From the NCBI GenBank assembly GCA_049999725.1, contig JBNGIS010033966.1:22462-57840 (forward strand): a stretch of 35,379 nucleotides of DNA, given 5' to 3'. How positions within the stretch are numbered: the stretch's first letter is position 1; each line of letters begins with the position of its first letter. Shown here in pieces: positions 8,956-19,391 of the stretch. Position numbers and translations under genes: made by a program. Below the pieces are notes generated by a model, which saw only the letters and a program-made list of their open reading frames with translations, did not search any database and had not been told where the DNA came from. The DNA is from Haplomitrium mnioides (taxonomy: Eukaryota > Marchantiophyta > Haplomitriopsida > Calobryales).

Positions 8956-9560
8956 ACATGGCAAGCGCTGGAGGCCCGCAGAGTTGAGCAAAAACGTGGA
9001 CGAAGGGGAGAGTCTGCGGTCTTCATCGGAGAAAGGTCAGCGCGCCGGTCAAACTACCCTCTTGCGGAATGGCGTCGGGCGGCAGCTTTGCGGATTACGT
9101 GGCGTCCTCGGAGGACTTGATGAAATTCAATGGAAATGTGGCGGTAAGACAGAGTCTATTGGAACTCGGGTCAGAGGAATGTCAACCTCAGAGGAGGGTC
9201 AGTGCGGCGGTCCGCCTACCCCTTTGCGGGGCGACATCGAACGGCGTAGCTTCGGATGACATGGCACTCAAGGAGGGTCCGATGGATCCTTGGAGTAAGA
9301 GCGGAGTCAACTACAGAACCAAGTCAACGCAATGGTTAGGCTACCCCCTTTGAAAATGGCGTCGGACGGCGGGCACGAAAGGAAGTCAACCTCAACACGT
9401 GGCACTTCGGAGGAGTTTGAGGGATCCTACAGGCTTCTCTCTCCGTCGGATTCTTTGGCTTGGGATTCGCGGTCAACCACGGGGCGAGGTCAAAGAGTCG
9501 GTCCAACTTCTAGGTTGAATGCGGCGTTGGACGACAGCAACAGAGGAAAAGTCAACAACG
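8956..9560 (+). other. gypsy-T leader with degenerate GC-rich repeats
   Basis: G+C-rich leader. Motifs such as TTGCGGAATGGCGTCGGGCGG, TTTGCGGGGCGACATCGAACGG and TTTGAAAATGGCGTCGGACGG recur about 130-160 bp apart. Several overlapping plus-strand frames are open because of this composition. None shows a domain or consistent codon pattern. Confidence 0.4.
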
Positions 9561-9743
9561 GGTTCTGATTCCGCTGGGGTCCGTGGGATCAGACTTGTGG
9601 GACTCTTTGGATGCGAATCTACGAGATTCCTTTGGACTCGAATTCCGCAGAACTCTTTGGAACCTTGTTCCGTGGGGTTCTTCGAACTTGGTTCTACGAG
9701 AATCTGCGGAATCTCAACCCGCGAGATTCCTTGGACTTAATTC
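9561..9743. repeat. 25-bp-period palindrome array 5 in the gypsy-T leader
   Basis: Units start TTTGGA or similar at 9606, 9631, 9656, 9681, 9705 and 9731, so the period is 25 with one step of 24 and one of 26. Each has an inverted pair, e.g. GAATCTACGAGATTC and GGAACCTTGTTCC. Earlier, weaker units lie at about 9561-9605. The organisation matches the 24-bp arrays at 2967 and 4715, with different stem sequence. Confidence 0.82.
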
Positions 9744-10683
9744 AGCATTACCGTTGTACTTGTTATCATTTGACTAACTGGTGGGACACGTATTGCAATG
9801 TCTGAATCCGAGCCAACGGGATTAACGAACAATAGGGACAGGTATCGCGACCTCCTAATTCGAGCCTAACAAGATTAACAAAATTTCAATGGGAAGGACT
9901 CGGAGGATCAGCGGAAGCTTGAGGGGTATACATCGACGGGCTGCAAATTCAGAAGGGCTGATGTGCAAGCAAACTAGAGGCGTGACGAGCAATCTCGAGA
10001 CAAGGAAAACGCAAATGAGGTAAGACAGGATGGGATTTCAGTGAGAAGCTACGTAAAGCGAGTGAACTCGCACTAGGGGCAAGCGGGGGTGGAGGTGGAC
10101 TGCAGGAGCCCCGAGAATCGTTGGGCAGGGAGCTCTAGAGGCTCGGGCGATCCAAGTGAACTCATCCTCGTACGTGGACCAAGAGCAAAGGTGGATCAAT
10201 ACGGGAGACTAGAAGGAAATCCAACCTATTGAGAATTTGAGAGAGGCTGCCAAGTGGGATCTTGGAGTCATCTCTGCATTCTTTGTGCGGGAGCATCAAC
10301 CTAGAGTGCTGGGAGTGCGCTCTGGTGTAATCTTTCCAATGGAGCTATGAAGAGGGTGGTTGCATTAGTGCCTACGCACTGCGGAGAAGACTTGTTTGAG
10401 GTTCGGGGGTGGAGTGAGCTACTTGCAGTTGGGAAGACTGTCTTTCAGAGGTGGAAGTCAAAGAAATCCTCTTCTTAGCATGAGGAAGTAAAAGCAGGGC
10501 TTCTCGCGAGGGAAGTTGAAAAACTATCTAGAGAAGGGTGTGTGGGTGTGAAAGTGGAGGTGAAGATTAAAGGTGGTAAGTGATTCAGAAGGGAGAGGTC
10601 TGCTGGGGAGACCAGTTCCAAAGGGCCTTCAAGGACTCTATTTTGTTGTAGTGCATTTTTGGGTGTATATGTGTATGTATGTT
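9744..10683 (+). other. gypsy-T leader, middle part
   Basis: G/A-rich, with no open frame of convincing coding character. No domain, RNA gene or clean repeat was recognised. Confidence 0.45.
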
Positions 10684-11143
10684 TATTAGGTAGATTTACA
10701 TTTTGCATATTTTGTACCCGAGCCATTTAGATTAGGATTTGACAAGACCAGTTGAGCAAACCTTGGGACAGCTTTGAAGGGGGAGTCAAGTCCCTTGACA
10801 CATCCTTGTGACCCTAGGGATGAATGCTCTCTATTCCTTACTCTGTTTTATAGTGTAGAGAATAGCTCATATTAGGATAGTTAGGAACCACGCTTGTACA
10901 AGATCTTGTAGATTATTAGGTAGATTTACATTTTGCATATTTTGTACCCGAGCCATTTAGATTAAGATTTGACAGGACCAGTTGAGCAGACCATGGGACA
11001 GCTTTGAAGGGTGAGTCAAGTCCCTTGACACAGCCTTATGACCCTTGGGATGAATGCTCTCTATTCCTTACTTTGTTTTATAGTGTAGAGAATAGCTCAT
11101 ATTAGGATAGTTAGGAATCACGTTTGTACAAGATCCTGTGACA
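10684..11143. repeat. 230-bp tandem duplication
   Basis: Two head-to-tail copies, 10684-10913 and 10914-11143. TAGATTTACATTTTGCATAT begins at 10691 and again at 10921 (offset 230). The copies differ at only about a dozen positions with no visible length change, so this duplication looks younger than the surrounding elements. Each copy contains GATGAATGCTCTCTATTCC and a TTTTATAGTGTAGAG segment. Confidence 0.95.
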
Positions 11144-11678
11144 ACCCTGCAAAGGGGAGTCCAGCCCATTATCATTGTTCATTGGTGCAGGATATAACAC
11201 CTTTCTGCCCCCCAAGTATACACAAGGTGGCAGGGTCTAAGATTTGGAACCCTTGGAATACATTGAAGGAATTACACAAGGCATGATGGGTAGTATGAAT
11301 GTGGACTTGGGGTTTGTGAATGAACAATCAGATTGCATACCGAAGAGAGTGAGGGGTGAGTAAAGGGCTTGTAAGGTAAGAGAGGATCCTTATAGCCTCA
11401 AAGTGATAATTGAGTAGGGGCCATCTCAGAAAAGAACCTAAGAGCCCTGAATCTACCGCCCTTGCCTTCCAAGTGGCATTTGAGAAGGTTACGGCCTGAA
11501 GGAGGGCCAAAGGTTTGGATAAACCTAAGACCAACCCAGACCCAAGGTATCACTTTGTGCACCAGAGACCAAAAGTCAGATTGTGCAGCAAATTCCAAGA
11601 CACAGAGCTACTGTTGGCGAGTCTGTTGAAGAAGAGTGGCAAAAGGAGGAGACTTTTGGATGGAAGTGGTTGTAGCTA
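11144..11678 (+). other. gypsy-T leader directly before gag
   Basis: No conserved motif. An ATG at 11686 opens only 16 codons (MANPVPPLWASGPI...) and could be the old gag start now shifted out of frame. The frame that carries gag has no ATG upstream and has a TAG at 11673-11675. Confidence 0.4.
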
Positions 11679-12389
11679 GTGGTGGTATGGCCAATCCGGT
11701 ACCCCCCCTTTGGGCTTCGGGGCCGATTCAAATATAAGTCCTTCAAGAGACGCCCGAAGGATAACCCAGATGCATGGTTGGACAACCTGGAGAATACTGT
11801 AGCAGCTAATGGCAAAAGCCATGTGAAAATTGGGATTCTACTAGCAGTCTTGAAGGGGGAAGCTCAGCCCTGGTACAAGGATTTGCTTGACAATGTCAAG
11901 TGGGATTGGCATGTATTCAAGGCAGCCTTCATTGCAGAATTCTAAGGGATCGGGGAAGAGACGGAGGCGCTGATGAAGATGGGTCAGCTCAGAATGAAAA
12001 AAGAGGAGTCTGTGAGAAAGTTCCTCCAGCAATTCAAGAAGGTGGCGCAGAAGCTGAACCCGCCAGCCACTGACGGGATGCTCACTGCATGGTTCATGGC
12101 AACTCTACCCAAGGGAATTGGGACCTGGGTGAGACAGACAAATCCACAAACTCTAGAAGAAGCAGTCAATGTAGCCTGATCCCATGTCAAGGCTGCAATC
12201 ACCAGTTCCCGCAGGAAGGCATGGGCCAAGTATGAGTTCGATGACTCTTCGAACACCTTGGACAGTGGAGAGGAAATGGATGAGAGTTCCAAGTCCTCCT
12301 CGGAAAGCAAGAATGATTCGGGCAGCAGTAGCTCAGAGGAGGACCGATCATCCCGAAAAAAGAAGAAGAGGAAGGACCTCAAGAAGTAG
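11679..12389 (+). pseudogene. gag: gypsy-T gag, capsid-like region
   Basis: One frame carries a retrotransposon gag (UBN2/Retrotrans_gag type). N-terminal segments contain PDAWLDNLENTVAANGK and LKGEAQPWYKDLLDNVKWDW; then comes EESVRKFLQQFKKVAQKLNP. The frame is closed by TAA at 11943, TGA at 12177 and TAG at 12387. The last part is an acidic serine stretch (SSSESKNDSGSSSSEEDRSS) followed by a basic run. A related gag with the same WDW-FKA-EEF pattern lies on the minus strand at 27160-28892. Gag packages element RNA in the cytoplasm. This copy cannot make a full product. Confidence 0.85.
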
Positions 12390-13084
12390 AAGCATGCCAA
12401 AGAGGTGAATCATCGCAAGAGGGCCAACAAAGGGAAATACAAAAAAAAAACTGAACCCGAACCCGAGGCGAGCAGGAAGCCAAGGGGAGGGATCGGATTG
12501 AAGAGTTGAGTGCCAAGATGGAGGCGATGAACATCCTCCTAGCTGGGATCAAACCGGAAGGCAGGCCTCTGCCCACCCAAAGAGTAGGAGTTTGGTGCGT
12601 AAGATGTAAGCAACATGGACACTCCCCTCAGGAATGTCCGAACAACAACAATGTTATGCACTATGTAAGGGAGGAAGCACCAGAATATGTGAGAGAAGAA
12701 GTGGAGTATATGATGGAGGAGGCCCCGGAGATAGTGTATCAAATCAGTGAGGGGCCTTGGACCATGCTGAGCAGACTCGCAGGAGGGAGCGGAGGGCCAT
12801 GAAATCAATGGGTTGCCAATCGGCCACCCCAGACAACTATCATGGTATGTTGGAATTATGGCCAGCCCGACCACATTTCCTCTAATTGTCCGGAGCCGCG
12901 AAAGAGCGGTTATGGCCAACCGCCTACCTTGTGCTTCCAATGCAAAAAGGAGGGGCATGTGGTAGTCAATTGCCCAACCAGAAGGCTTGATGCACCCCCT
13001 AGGCCAGGCATGAATCCTCCTCCCCTCGCAATTGTCAATCTTATCACTCTAGAGACGGAGGAGGAGGCAGAATTGCCAGGATGA
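12390..13084 (+). pseudogene. gag: gypsy-T nucleocapsid with three zinc knuckles
   Basis: The reading frame changes around the A10 run near 12441-12450, then continues with AKMEAMNILLAGIKPEG. Three CCHC-type knuckles follow: CVRCKQHGHSPQEC (intact), CWNYGQPDHISSNC (second ligand Cys replaced by Tyr), and CFQCKKEGHVVVNC (intact). An in-frame stop at 12800 separates the first from the other two, and a stop at 13082 ends the frame. Zinc knuckles bind genomic RNA. Three in one gag is more than the one or two usual in plant gypsy elements. The region between knuckles one and two has a repeated YVREEAPEYVREEVEYMMEE acidic segment. Confidence 0.83.
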
Positions 13085-13431
13085 GAGACACCCACTCCCG
13101 AGGATTGTTTCCGGGTGGTAACCAGGGTTGGGGCGAAGGCCAAAAAGAAGAGCCAGAAGAAGATTGAGCGGAAAGCCCAAAAGGGGGCAGCTCAAGCGAT
13201 CTCTCATCATGGAGTGATTTGGATTATCAGAGGGATAATCTAAAGTGGTTCTACTCGAAGCAACATAATCATGTGAGGAGGCAATTGGAGGCTCCGGAAG
13301 CCCTCGAAGAGGAACAGGCAGTAGAGGAGACCCTCAAAGAGGTCCGCAAACAGCAAGGAGGGACCTAGGAGGCAAGGGCGAAGGTTGCAGCTTCCAAAGA
13401 GGGGACAAAGCCCAACCCCTACAGCATTCAG

Positions 13432-13917
13432 GTGGATGTGCGTGATTGTCCTACTACGGCCACAGTGGGCCAACTCATCAAGGGCAGCCCATTGTATCGA
13501 AGGCAGCTCCGGGAATTGTTGATGGGAGCCAAGAGGAGGAGAAGGCTACCCAAGGTAGGAGCTCCAATGGATCTGCAGCTGGTTTGTGAAGACAAAGGGG
13601 CCCTGGAGCTCGACATACAAATCGCTGGGTGCACATTGTCATTAGTGCCCGTAGATGGAGGGGCAGGAGTCAACATTATGGTAGAAGAGATAGCTCACAA
13701 GCTAGGATTCACAGAATTCCAGCATATAGCCAGAATTATGAGGATGGCAGATGGATCACGGGTAAAGCTATTGGGCTCCCTCCTCCAAGTACCAACATTC
13801 ATTGGAGGAAAGGAGTTCAAGCTGAACTATCTGGTTATGCAACCCACCCGAGTGTCTCCATACTCTATGTTGATTGGAAGGCCTTGGCTGTATGGGGCCC
13901 GAGTTATGAACAACTAG
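13432..13917 (+). pseudogene. pol: gypsy-T aspartic protease
   Basis: Open frame of 161 codons. The catalytic motif VPVDGGAGVNIM matches the D-G/S-G-A pattern of retropepsins. About 70 residues later SPYSMLIGRPWLYG matches the usual ILGRPWL element of Tat/Athila proteases. No obvious catalytic loss. It would cleave the Gag-Pol polyprotein. It is in a different frame from the nucleocapsid before it and the RT after it, so it is cut off from both by frameshifts. The initial methionine is probably internal. Confidence 0.85.
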
Positions 13918-13957
13918 GGGAACTCCACATTGGTGTTCGGCCCAAAAAAAAACAATA

Positions 13958-16435
13958 GTGCACTATGGCCCTATTCCTCACCTGGGGGAAACACAATCTG
14001 AGGTAGAATATGACAGTGAGTGGACCAATGAAGAGGAAGATTCGGAATACCACTACTGGGTACAGATGGTGAGTGAAGCGACAAAGGAGGATATGTCGGA
14101 AAAGGGTGTGGTGTCAGTGAATCAGATCGAAGTATCCATGTGCACCGAAATAGAGCACCAAATTGAATGGAGGAAATCCACGGAAGATTGGGCCAAAGAG
14201 GAGGACACCAAGATTGAAAGGGAGGAGGAGTCTGAAGTGTCTCAGTGGATGTGGAAAGCGGACACGGGAAGGTCCGAAGAAGCTTCCCGGGAGGAGGGGG
14301 GAGTACGATTGGCTACTTTGATGCCAACAGGGGACAACCATGGGCGAAATGAGATGGGGATGGTGCGGGAAGCCCAGCACAAGCAATTGGTGGTCCGAGA
14401 GGGACACACATTTCATATAGGCTCTCAATTGCCTAGAGAATCGGAGCGGGTCCTCACCATTCTCTTGCATAATTTCAGTGACGCCTTTGTGTGGAGTCAG
14501 GTGGATCTAAATGGAGTCCTGAGAAAATTGGGGGAGCACTAGATCGACTTGGAACCAAAAGAGATCCCGGTGTGACAACGGCAATACCGAATGAATCCCC
14601 GATTCTCCTTGCTGGTAAAGGAGGAGATAGACAAACTGTTGGAAGCCGATTTCATCTACCCAATCCTCAATAGCAAATGGGTGTCCCCATTGGTAGTGGT
14701 GCCCAAGAAGGTGGGACAAGACGGAGAGAAGAAGATCCGAGTATGCCAGGATTTTTGGAAGCTGAACGAGGCTACAAAGAAGGATCACTATCTGTTGCCT
14801 TTCACGGATGGGGTGTTGGATTTGGTGGCAGGGCAAGAAGTGTACAACTTCCTCGATGGGTACTCTGGATACAATCAAATCTGGATTTGCGAAGAGGATC
14901 AACTCAAAACAACATTCACCACGGAATCGGGGGTGTTTGCTTTCAGGAGGATGCTCTTCAGATTGTGCAATGCACCAGGAACGTTTCACCGGATGATGAT
15001 GAACATCTTCCACGACTATCTCAGAAAATTCTTGGAAGTGTTCATTGATGACTTCGTGGTGTATGGCAAGCTGGAGAATCATGAGCGGGATGTGAGGCTC
15101 ACCCTCCAACGGTGCACAGAAATGGGGTTGAGACTACAACCGGGTAAGTGTTTCTTCGGGGTGAAGGAGGGGATACTCCTCAGACACCGGATCTCTAATA
15201 GATGGATAGAGGTGCGTCAAGAGAAGATCGCCAACAGGATGAATGTTGCCTTTCCCACCAGCCTAAAGGAGGTACAAGGATTCCTGGGGTGCGTTGGATT
15301 CTATCAAAGATTCATCGACCAATTCGCCTCAGTAGCTCTACCCCTCACCCAAATGACCAAGGGGGGTAGCACATTTAAGGCCACCCCTGAAAGGCTAGCA
15401 AGCTTCACAGAACCGAAGAAGAGGTTGGCGAACGCCTCTGTGTTAGTGCTTCTCACCTTGGGGAAGGACTTCCATGTGATGATCAATGTGCCCGGATTTT
15501 GCATTGGAGCGGTGCTGAGCCAGGTGGATGAGAAGGGGCAAGATCATCCAATTTACTTTGCCAGTAGGCTACGGGCCCTCGCAGAGAAGAATTACTCTGC
15601 CACAGATCGGGAAGCCTTGGGGATCATCTATGCCTTGAAGAAATTCAGGCATTATTTGTTGCATTATAAAGTGATCTTCCATACAGATCACAATGCACTC
15701 AAATATATGGTGAACAAACCCGATGTCACCAGCCGGATTGCGAGGTGGGTGCTTCTCCTACAAGAATTCAACTTTGAAGTCAAGATCAAACCCGAGAGGA
15801 AGCACAATAATGTCGATTTCTTCTCCAAGATTGTTGGACCCGTTAATCAGAAGGAGGTGGGTGATGAATTCCCTGATGAGGAACTATTCCAAGTGAAAGC
15901 TGGGAGGCCCATCGACTATGCAACCATCACCGAATTCCTCTGTTCCGCCCAGATTCCCAAAGACAGCAATAGAGAGGAAGCTGTTGTATTCCTCCAGAAG
16001 GTAAAACCATACCTCTTAATCAAAGGAGTAGTGCATAAGAGGGGGTATAATGGGATGATCAGACGTTGTCTAGAGCGTGATCAGTCAACAATGGTAATGG
16101 GGAACCTCCATGGAGAGGAGGTGGGAGGCCATTTTGTAGCAGACACCACGATCAAGAAGATCCTGGAAGTAGGGTACTGGTGGCCCACTTTGCACAAGGA
16201 TATGCACTTCTGGGTGAAAAGGTGCAATGCATGCCAGAGAACGAGGAGGCCTGCAGCAAACCAACACCATCTGCTGGTTCCCATCATTCCCCTGGCACCT
16301 TTTGAAAAGTGGGGGATTGACTTCATCGGCCCAATTGCACCCTTCACTCGCAAGGGCAACAGGTCTATCTTGCTAGCCGCCGATTATGCAACCAAGTGGG
16401 TGGAGGCCAGGGCCACTCGTAAAGATGATGCTTGA
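13958..16435 (+). pseudogene. pol: gypsy-T RT, RNase H and truncated integrase
   Basis: One frame runs 13958-16435 with stops at 14540 and about 14573. An acidic linker leads to LHNFSDAFVWSQVDLNG. RT: VCQDFWKLNEATKKDHYLLP, FLDGYSGYNQI and active site FIDDFVVYG, all present. RNase H: NVPGFCIGAVLSQ has Asn where the first catalytic Asp belongs; TDREALGIIYALKKF and FHTDHNALKY keep the Glu and second Asp. Integrase: HHCC finger (LHGEEVGGH, CNACQ) and the first core Asp (WGIDFIGP), then DYATKWVEARATRKDDA and TGA at 16433. The second Asp and the Glu are missing. The stop adjoins the purine tract directly. Confidence 0.9.
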
Positions 16436-16445
16436 AGGAGGGGAG
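16436..16445 (+). promoter_or_regulatory. gypsy-T polypurine tract
   Basis: AGGAGGGGAG immediately before TGACATTTTCC, the expected arrangement of plus-strand primer and 3' LTR start. It follows the truncated integrase stop without any spacer. Confidence 0.7.
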
Positions 16446-16840
16446 TGACATTTTCCTTTTCTGCATGTCGTTCTTTGTAAATACTCACGTTTTCTCCTTC
16501 TCCTTGCTATAAACCATCTAGCACATGCGTCTCGCCTCCTTCTTCAATCAGTCTCTAATAGTATTAGCGTGTACGCCCGTTCTTCTTCAACACCAGGGTA
16601 TATGAGCTTGCTATTCTACCCTTATTCTCATATTTGGTCACCTCCAGTCCTTCAACGACTCTTTCATTCTTTCCTTTTACTTTTTTTGTTCCTCTCTAAC
16701 ACTGAAGGATAAGCACACAAGCTTACCACCTTCTTAATGTTCCTTTTTTCATTCTTGGTTTACCGTTTTCCTACTTGTGGTTCTTTACATGTCTTTCACA
16801 ACAGAAGCACCATCGTAGAGTAGGGGGAGACAAGGCATTT
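16446..16840 (+). repeat. gypsy-T presumed 3' LTR
   Basis: Starts TGACATTTTCC behind the purine tract. C/T-rich, with TATAAACC at about 16508 as a possible TATA element. The right end is not determined: I found no convincing CA terminus or duplicate of flanking sequence, and alignment to the 5' side (7717-8091) is not secure. Confidence 0.45.
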
Positions 16841-18077
16841 TTACACCCACATGACATCAAACTACTTATACTATCTTGCATCTATGTGTGATTTTGACAT
16901 CAGACACCTACTTGATTTTATCTACTTCCATAGAGCACAAGTTCGACTCATCTATCTATGCAACAACGCAGACTCTAGTGATTTCGACTCTTCTCCGGAA
17001 AACAACAAATTCACATATATTTTCGGTGAGAGATACGTTCACACAAGTTGCTACATGTAATATTCCTATATCGACATTCAACAGAAGGGCACCTTCATCT
17101 TGCCACTACAAGTTCTTTCACTTTATTTTCCAAAACACCAAGGTTCAATCTTTTCAACCCACCTCTTGATTATTCTTGATTGATTCTTTTATTTTCTGAA
17201 CAAATCTACCCCTCATAGGGGACACATTCTTTGATTCTGAAATATTTCTGGCATACACTCTAGGACACCTCATACTAACCAATATATGATCACATAGTTT
17301 TGTAAACTATGTGTCACCAATGGCTCATATTTCTCTTCTTGGATTTCCTCACTTTTCTCTCATGGACTTACACTTGACAGGAAAGGTGAGACATAGAACA
17401 TATCTACAATTTACTTTTTCTTCTCTTTCCCTGTCATTACATACCTTGATATTGCACAACTCTGTTTCCTAGCTATTTTCAGTTTATACCCCTCAGAACT
17501 CAAACTTAGATATCTTAGATACCATCTTTACTACTGAATAGAAAATACCAATCCTGATACCAAGTACACAATTGTGACAGAAACCTTGACCCATATTACC
17601 TCCACGAGAAAAACCCACTATTTGGCTATATCTGCAGCACTTCTTATCTCTTCCTTTTTCCAGAATCAGCATTGCAGAGTGGCACAACAACGATTGGAGG
17701 AACTAGGCTCATACATGAACAAGTTCTTGGAGAACACGCTACAAGCCTACCAGCAGAAGAAGATACACATTCATACATGATAGTCTCTTTGCTTGTTAGC
17801 AATATCACTTTCTCATTTATTTTTCGGAAGTAGATATCAATTGACTCCTATTTAGTCGATTCTTTCCTATTTTTTATTTCAGATTTCTATTTTTTGCTTA
17901 AAACAGAAAACATAAACAAGCACATGGGTCTATGATCGACTGAATTTCGGATCGATCACCCGTCTGTAAAAAGTACAAAAAAATCGCCGCCCTGACCCAG
18001 CCACTGCATTTGCCAACTATTCTGGTTCACCTTACTCATTCACAAGTATTTCTAAAAAATTAGAGAACAGACCTGCA
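16841..18077 (+). other. copia-A leader before gag
   Basis: C/T-rich plus-strand DNA with short open frames (16851-17060, 16876-17169, 17574-17780) that show no domain. Position suggests untranslated leader of copia-A continuing after gypsy-T. A purine-rich AGTAGGGGGAGA at about 16820 could mark another element end, but nothing else supports it. Confidence 0.4.
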
Positions 18078-18560
18078 ATGGCATCTATAGCATCTCTAAA
18101 ATTCCAGGCCTAGAAATTGGATGGCTCCAATTACTTATCATGGTCACTAGATGTCACAACATACATGACATGCAAGGGCATCTGCGAAATACTCATCACA
18201 ACGACAAAATAAACCCCCGTGATGCAGCCATTGCTCTCATTCTGATTTGACACCATCTGGTGGAACCTTTGAGACTCCAATACATGAACTACAACAATCT
18301 ACGTCTTCTGTGGGAAGAACTGAAACTAAGATTTAACCATCTGACAAGTATATCGCTTCCTGGAGCGAGACATGATTGGATTAATCTTTGCATTCAGGAC
18401 CATACATCCATAGTCAATTACAATAGCGAATTGTTCCACATTGTCTCACAATCGGCAATCTGTGGTCATTCGGTGACCGACGAGGAGCAAATGGAGAAAA
18501 CTCTATCGACTTTCCATGTGAGAAATCTCATTTTAGCATCACAATATCACAAAATGTGAT
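18078..18560 (+). pseudogene. gag: copia-A gag
   Basis: ATG at 18078 begins MASIASLKFQA, a stop, then KLDGSNYLSWSLDVTTYM, the N-terminal pattern of copia gag (DG-NY-WS-D). It shifts frame around 18200 to the frame open 18260-18559. That part carries LLWEELKLRFNHL, LPGARHDWINLCIQDHTSIV and ITDEE/EKTLSTFH-type segments (here VTDEEQMEKTLSTFHVRNL), matching the UBN2 gag domain. Copia-B has the same domain at 24690-25130. Gag forms the particle that packages element RNA. Confidence 0.87.
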
Positions 18561-19340
18561 TCACACGATACTATGAAAACATAGCATACATGGTACGAAC
18601 TAAAAAACATCAACTCCTCCTCGTGGAAAATGCAAAGAAACGACCCCCGGGGTTTGCCACACCTCCGCAGAACCCTGAATCACACTTTACAAGGATCGGA
18701 CAATATCCCCACCCGCCCAAAGAATAGTCGACCTCCGACCCCCAAAAACAAAGATCGACATATCGAACATTGCACATCAAAGATGCCAAAACGTGCTCAA
18801 CAACGCACATGGACCAACAGAGGAGGCACGCAACCCAATAGAGGTTGACAAACTCATCCTCAATCGCGACAACCGCAGAAGACCTACAATCGTTGTGGCA
18901 CTTATAACCACACCCACCCTACTTGCAAGGTACCCGCGTACCCAACGCACCTATACCAACAGAGCATTAAACCTCACAATAATGAGGTACATGGTAGCTT
19001 ATTGGAATTGATAGACATGGATGAATATCCATCGTACAATCTACATCCTAAGAGTCACATGACTCATCCCTCTTTGTCAAGCCATGAAAACAAATCTGAG
19101 ATAACTTACATTGTAAATAGCAAATCTTCGCACACTATATTGCAAGACTGCAAGTACTTCTCATCGGTTAAACCTTCTTTTAGGCCTATGATCACGATCA
19201 CTGCCCACAACCAAATTGAAGAAGGACATGGTCCAGCCACCATAATCTTTCCAAATGGCACCAAACTAGATATCCAATCCACCATTTTTGCACTTGCAGC
19301 AACCTTAAACCTCATCAATTTCCGCAATATACGATAAAAC
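18561..19340 (+). pseudogene. pol: copia-A nucleocapsid and protease remnants
   Basis: Basic segments with several frame changes. A zinc knuckle near 18884-18930 reads YNRCGTYNHTHPTC: first Cys ligand replaced by Tyr, others kept. The frame at 19002-19337 then holds the protease region: YIVNSKSSHTILQDCKYFSS stands where copia elements have a D-S-G/T-A active site, so the catalytic Asp is Asn and the Gly is Lys. Behind it, ATIIFPNGTKLDI and LINFRNIR match the rest of the domain. The enzyme would be inactive even without the stops. Confidence 0.8.
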
Positions 19341-19391
19341 GGTTTCCATATTCAAACTGGAACTTTTCAAGATACTAAAGTCCTCTATATC

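Larger units (their letters stand above)
7717..16840 (+). mobile_element. gypsy-T, Tat/Athila-like Ty3/gypsy element (ends approximate)
   Basis: A retrotransposon with a long, repeat-filled leader (8092-11678), gag with three zinc knuckles, aspartic protease, RT, RNase H and the start of integrase, followed at once by a purine tract and a presumed 3' LTR. RT motifs (LPFTDGVLDLVAGQEVYNFL, FIDDF) are those of the Tat/Athila branch. It lies between the copia-A 5' LTR and gag, so it was inserted into the copia-A leader. It is richer in G and C than the DNA on either side. Both outer ends are estimates. Confidence 0.75.

Noticed and set aside
11984-12958. Minus-strand frames of 138 and 139 codons
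   Set aside because: They lie opposite the gypsy-T gag and zinc knuckles, which explain the sequence; serine and leucine runs mirror lysine and glutamate codons.
14507-15109. Minus-strand frame of 200 codons
   Set aside because: Opposite the conserved RT of gypsy-T; a shadow frame.
16436-18077. An envelope-like third ORF after pol
   Set aside because: Only short frames without signal or membrane pattern; the region is better explained as LTR and copia-A leader.
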